Source: Opacimonas immobilis (lineage in GTDB: Bacteria; Pseudomonadota; Gammaproteobacteria; Enterobacterales; Alteromonadaceae). From it: 64,000 nt of DNA. The stretch lies in contig NZ_CP182485.1 in NCBI RefSeq assembly GCF_048282545.1, positions 1,116,001 to 1,180,000 on the forward strand, given 5' to 3'. The position numbers and the translations under genes are program-made. Each line of letters starts with the position of its first letter. The first letter of the stretch is position 1. A model generated the notes under the pieces. The model searched no databases. It was not told the DNA's origin and saw only the letters and a list, made by a program, of their open reading frames with translations. Shown piece by piece: positions 61,165 to 64,000 of the stretch.

Positions 61165-61371
61165 TTAATATAATAGGTTAAACTGTTCTCGATTGTTCAA
61201 AAAATATTGGTTGCTTGCAGAATGGTCTTGTTCCGAGAACGCAATGACATGGTTTTTAAAGCTATCAATTGAAACATCCAAAACTTTACCTGCCCCATAG
61301 CCTACTAAAAAACTGAGTAAAGCATTGCCGCCCGCGACAGTCTGAGTTTCTGTATTTGACAAAATTTTCAT
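61165..61371 (-). CDS. Bacteriocin-like peptide precursor with double-glycine leader
   Basis: A 68-residue product whose first 15 residues, MKILSNTETQTVAGG, match the pattern of double-glycine leaders cut by peptidase-containing ABC exporters (hydrophobic at -12/-7/-4 and Gly-Gly at the cut). The 53-residue remainder starts NALLSFLVGYGAGKVLDVS, a hydrophobic glycine-containing segment with a GxxxG-like GYGAG, followed by a polar Asn/Gln/Ser-rich tail. No cysteine pairs or modification enzymes are seen, and no exporter gene is in the window. The SD is poor. It sits between DUF4426 and the small membrane protein gene, a position I would expect to be occupied by core genes in relatives. Confidence 0.6.
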   Translation of the reverse strand: MKILSNTETQTVAGGNALLSFLVGYGAGKVLDVSIDSFKNHVIAFSEQDHSASNQYFLNNREQFNLLY

Positions 61372-61451
61372 TGTTTTAACTATTGGTTCGTTTAAGGGAA
61401 AACAATCATATCTAAAGTTGAAATAAAAAGAACCTGTGAGAAAGTTCAGTT

Positions 61452-61871
61452 TTAATCAACATACATCTGTTGTTGAAACTCTAGCACTTCTGTTTGGCCA
61501 CGGTCATTAATAGTAACCTTGAACCGATATGTTTCGCGGTCGCGGTAGGCGAGGGGAGCAAGGTAATAGACCGCATCGCCATCGACGACGCGTTTAAATT
61601 TGAGTTCCTTGCTGGTACCTATAAGGTTTCGAGCAGTGCCTTCAACATCTGGCATCTGCGCTTCTTTGGTGTCTTTATCTAAGACTGAGATATTCACCAC
61701 GGCATTGAACTTAGAACGGACCAAACCATTGGCTTTGGCAATTTCGGGTGTCAAAAACGTAGAAGGGAACACAATGTAGTGAACATCCCAAGGGCCCAAA
61801 GTTTGTTTGATTTCAGCGTGTGCCGACAAACAAAATAACCCAATCAGTAAGAAGCTAAACAGTTTACGCAT
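61452..61871 (-). CDS. DUF4426-family exported protein
   Basis: A 139-residue periplasmic protein with signal peptide (about 1-19, ending AHA), then LGPWDVHYIVFPSTFLTPEIAK, VNISVLDKD and YRFKVTINDRGQTEVLEFQQ, typical of DUF4426. The family has no known function but regularly follows yggT-proC-yggS in marine gammaproteobacteria, as here. Confidence 0.88.
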   Translation of the reverse strand: MRKLFSFLLIGLFCLSAHAEIKQTLGPWDVHYIVFPSTFLTPEIAKANGLVRSKFNAVVNISVLDKDTKEAQMPDVEGTARNLIGTSKELKFKRVVDGDAVYYLAPLAYRDRETYRFKVTINDRGQTEVLEFQQQMYVD

Positions 61872-61909
61872 ATCAACACCCCAGTAATTTTTAACAATGC
61901 ACCGAATCT

Positions 61910-62452
61910 TTAAAATGCACCAATGTATTGTGATAGTAACAACTTCACAAATTGTAATGCGATAATAGCAACCAAAACGGACAAATCTAATCCGCCAATC
62001 GGTGGTATTATTTTACGAATAGGGCGTAAAAACGGTTCAGTGAGTTGCGCGATGACCAGTTCAATCGGGTTCTGTCCTTGTGATACCCAACTCAATAATG
62101 CACGAATAATTAACATCCAAAACATCAAGTTGAATACTTCCTTAACCACTTCAATGAAGCCAACAATGACTAAGCTTACAGGGTCAATAGACAATCCTCG
62201 CACCAACGCGACTATCACAAATATTTTCAAGCAGGCGATGAGTAACGCAAAAACAAACGTCGCTGTATCGAATTTACCTATTGCAGGGATAAAACGGCGT
62301 AGCGGTCCGACAACGGGTTGAGTCATCTTAACCACAAATTGAGAAAATGGATTATAAAAATCCGCACGCACCAGCTGTAACCATAAACGTAAAATCACGA
62401 CCATCAAATACAGGCCAAATAGGGTTTCAACTAAAAAATGAGAAGCAGTCAT
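61910..62452 (-). CDS. yggT: YggT-family membrane protein
   Basis: A 180-residue inner-membrane protein with two YggT repeats. Each has a helix, an Asn-Pro loop and a second helix: RADFYNPFSQFVVKMTQPVVGPLRRFIPAIG in the first and GQNPIELVIAQLTEPFLRPIRKIIPPIGG in the second, quoted here as paired landmarks. Its function is uncertain; links to cell division or osmotic stress have been proposed in other organisms. It is eight bases after proC. Confidence 0.93.
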   Translation of the reverse strand: MTASHFLVETLFGLYLMVVILRLWLQLVRADFYNPFSQFVVKMTQPVVGPLRRFIPAIGKFDTATFVFALLIACLKIFVIVALVRGLSIDPVSLVIVGFIEVVKEVFNLMFWMLIIRALLSWVSQGQNPIELVIAQLTEPFLRPIRKIIPPIGGLDLSVLVAIIALQFVKLLLSQYIGAF

Positions 62453-62460
62453 GAGGTTCC

Positions 62461-63282
62461 TTAAATCAATGTTTGCATTTCTTCAGCGCGGTCAACTGCC
62501 GCTTGCATTGCATTACCTACGATAGCAGTTAGCCCAGCATTTTGAAAGGACTCGATCGCCTTGGCCGTTGTGCCACCTTTGGACGTGACGTTCGCTCGCA
62601 GTTCACTAAAAGGCGTATCGGCATGTTGCAGTAACATTTGACCCGCACCGGCCAGTGTTTGTGCCACGAGTAATTTGGCATCGTCTTTGGAGAAACCTAA
62701 GCTCTCAGCTTTTGCCTGCATGGCTTCTGCAAACAAGAAAAGATAGGCTGGTGCAGACCCCGCAGCAGCGATAACCGAATTGATCATTGCTTCGTCTCGT
62801 ACCCACAAAGTTTCGCCGACTTGATTGAGACAGTATTCGGCCAAATCACACAACACCTTATCTGTATTCACATTGGCATACAATCCGGTCATCCCCATGC
62901 CCACACTCGATGGCGTATTCGGCATGGTTCTCACAATATCACACGATGTCCCGAGCATTTCTTGAATACGCGCAACAGTAACGCCAGCGGCGATGGAAAT
63001 ATACTTTTTGGACTGTCTAGATGACACAGGTAAAGCGTTTATGACGTCACTTAACATCTGCGGCTTGACCGCCAAGACGATGTAATCGGCAAATGTCATT
63101 GCGTCATGATTATCGGTACTGACGTTAATCCCCAACTGGTCTTTTAGCCTGATTAATTTTGCCTCAGAGCGATTGGTGAGTAATATTTTATCAGGACTGT
63201 AACCTGCTTTAACCATACCAGTGACGATGGCACTGGTCATATTGCCTGCGCCAATAAAGGCAATGTTGGCATGAATTGTCAT
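62461..63282 (-). CDS. proC: Pyrroline-5-carboxylate reductase
   Basis: Last step of proline synthesis. The 273-residue protein has IAFIGAGNMTSAIVTGMVKA for NADPH binding, VLAVKPQML, VRTMPNTPSSVGMGMTGLYA, the conserved SAPAYLFLFAEAM and C-terminal NVTSKGGTTAKAIESF. It lies between yggS and yggT in the classic order. Confidence 0.96.
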   Translation of the reverse strand: MTIHANIAFIGAGNMTSAIVTGMVKAGYSPDKILLTNRSEAKLIRLKDQLGINVSTDNHDAMTFADYIVLAVKPQMLSDVINALPVSSRQSKKYISIAAGVTVARIQEMLGTSCDIVRTMPNTPSSVGMGMTGLYANVNTDKVLCDLAEYCLNQVGETLWVRDEAMINSVIAAAGSAPAYLFLFAEAMQAKAESLGFSKDDAKLLVAQTLAGAGQMLLQHADTPFSELRANVTSKGGTTAKAIESFQNAGLTAIVGNAMQAAVDRAEEMQTLI

Positions 63283-63295
63283 TGAGGTTCCTTAA

Positions 63296-63997
63296 TTATT
63301 TTGTTTTAGGGGTGCGTGCACCAAAAATATCAGTACCGACTCTTACCATGGTCGAACCATGTGCTATAGCAGGTGCTAAATCAGCGCTCATTCCAACCGA
63401 TAAGGTATCCATACTAGGGTACTTTTGTTTCAGTTGGTCAAACAGAGAATGTAAGTTTGACAATGTTTGCGCCTGCTCAATTGGGTCAGGTTGTGCTTTT
63501 GGTATGGCCATCAAGCCACGCAATAATAAGCGAGGTTGGGTCTGGATGAAATCCGCTAAAGGTGCAATGTCATCAGACAAAACACCTGACTTGGTTGGCT
63601 CGTTATCAATATTGACTTGGATGCAGACGTTTAACGGTGGCAAATTCTCGGGCCGTTGTTCATTGAGTCTGCGAGCGATTTTTTGACGATCAATAGTGTG
63701 ACACCATGCAAATTCTTTACTTATTAATGCACTCTTATTTGACTGAATTGGACCGATAAAATGCCACGTTAGGTCAGATAAATGTTGCAAGGATTGCACT
63801 TTATCAACGCCCTCTTGTACATAGTTTTCCCCAAAATGGCGCTGACCTGCTTCATACGCAAGTTCGATATCAGATACCGGTTTGGTTTTGCTGACGGCTA
63901 ATAATTGAATAGTGGCAGGGTCGCGTTGTGCTGCCTCTGCGGCCTCAATAATGCGCTGCTGAATCTGGTCTAACTTTGCTGCAATGTGGTTAGTCAT
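63296..63997 (-). CDS. yggS: PLP-homeostasis protein YggS (PLPBP)
   Basis: A 233-residue single-domain PLP-binding protein of the alanine-racemase fold that buffers pyridoxal phosphate. LLAVSKTKPVSDIELAYEAG holds the PLP lysine, followed by HFGENYVQEGVDKVQ, WHFIGPIQSNKS, and SVGMSADLAPAIAHGSTMVRVG. The start codon is three bases from the end of the window, so any upstream signal is out of view. Apparently complete. Confidence 0.95.
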   Translation of the reverse strand: MTNHIAAKLDQIQQRIIEAAEAAQRDPATIQLLAVSKTKPVSDIELAYEAGQRHFGENYVQEGVDKVQSLQHLSDLTWHFIGPIQSNKSALISKEFAWCHTIDRQKIARRLNEQRPENLPPLNVCIQVNIDNEPTKSGVLSDDIAPLADFIQTQPRLLLRGLMAIPKAQPDPIEQAQTLSNLHSLFDQLKQKYPSMDTLSVGMSADLAPAIAHGSTMVRVGTDIFGARTPKTK

Positions 63998-64000
63998 AAT

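Noticed and set aside
1..64000. tRNA, rRNA, CRISPR, insertion sequences, prophage genes, replication origin
   Set aside because: Looked for along both strands by eye; nothing recognisable was found.

Overview
The window is a chromosomal segment of a Gram-negative gammaproteobacterium, most likely a marine Alteromonadales (Alteromonas/Glaciecola/Paraglaciecola-like). This rests on the gene orders lptD-surA-pdxA-ksgA-apaG-apaH, rplM-rpsI-petABC-sspAB, dolP/diaA/yraN/lpoA facing rsmI, and yggS-proC-yggT-DUF4426. It also rests on close protein resemblance to E. coli SspA, PpiC, LysC, TalB, AceK and DiaA. Base composition looks even and moderate, and nearly the whole window is coding. I saw no rRNA, tRNA, insertion sequence, prophage or CRISPR array.

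Layout. 0.2-6.3 kb: a PPK2-type polyphosphate enzyme, then a six-gene envelope-energising operon (DUF3450 protein, long ExbB-like protein with a periplasmic coiled coil, short ExbB, ExbD, TonB, TPR protein) closed by an intrinsic terminator. 6.4-12.1 kb: a lipoprotein prolyl oligopeptidase, a small membrane protein, a PQQ-type sugar dehydrogenase, a DUF192 protein and lysC. 12.2-18.7 kb (minus strand): the lptD-to-apaH operon for outer-membrane biogenesis, PLP synthesis and rRNA methylation. 18.9-28.9 kb: djlA, dsbC, recJ, recO, pdxJ, acpS, rlmD, relA, mazG. The pyrG-eno pair that usually follows mazG is absent and is replaced by about 470 bp with a start-less open frame and the rplM promoter and leader.

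29.4-34.3 kb: rplM-rpsI (terminator), the cytochrome bc1 operon petABC (terminator), and the stringent-starvation/adaptor pair sspA-sspB. 34.3-40.3 kb: dolP, diaA, yraN and lpoA on the minus strand, divergent from rsmI and an exported M17 aminopeptidase. 40.3-49.3 kb: carboxynorspermidine biosynthesis (two genes), an unknown gene, a DcyD-like PLP enzyme, a chalcone-isomerase-like/DUF3833 pair, ppiC with a small unknown gene and an orphan ParA, yaiI, an exported M24 peptidase and a small outer-membrane barrel. 49.3-56.8 kb: aceK, then thrABC behind a threonine/isoleucine-codon leader peptide and attenuator, then ung. 56.8-64 kb: a DUF3545 protein, tal-pgi, an undescribed 37-codon gene coupled to yaaA, a small two-gene unit that looks like a double-glycine-leader peptide plus a hydrophobic partner, and DUF4426/yggT/proC/yggS.

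Most of the window is core housekeeping. The parts I consider least explained are the putative bacteriocin-like pair (60.9-61.4 kb), the 37-residue peptide ahead of yaaA, the six-gene TonB cluster, the region replacing pyrG-eno, and the orphan ParA unit. All functional assignments come from reading motifs and recalling families; no database search was run.
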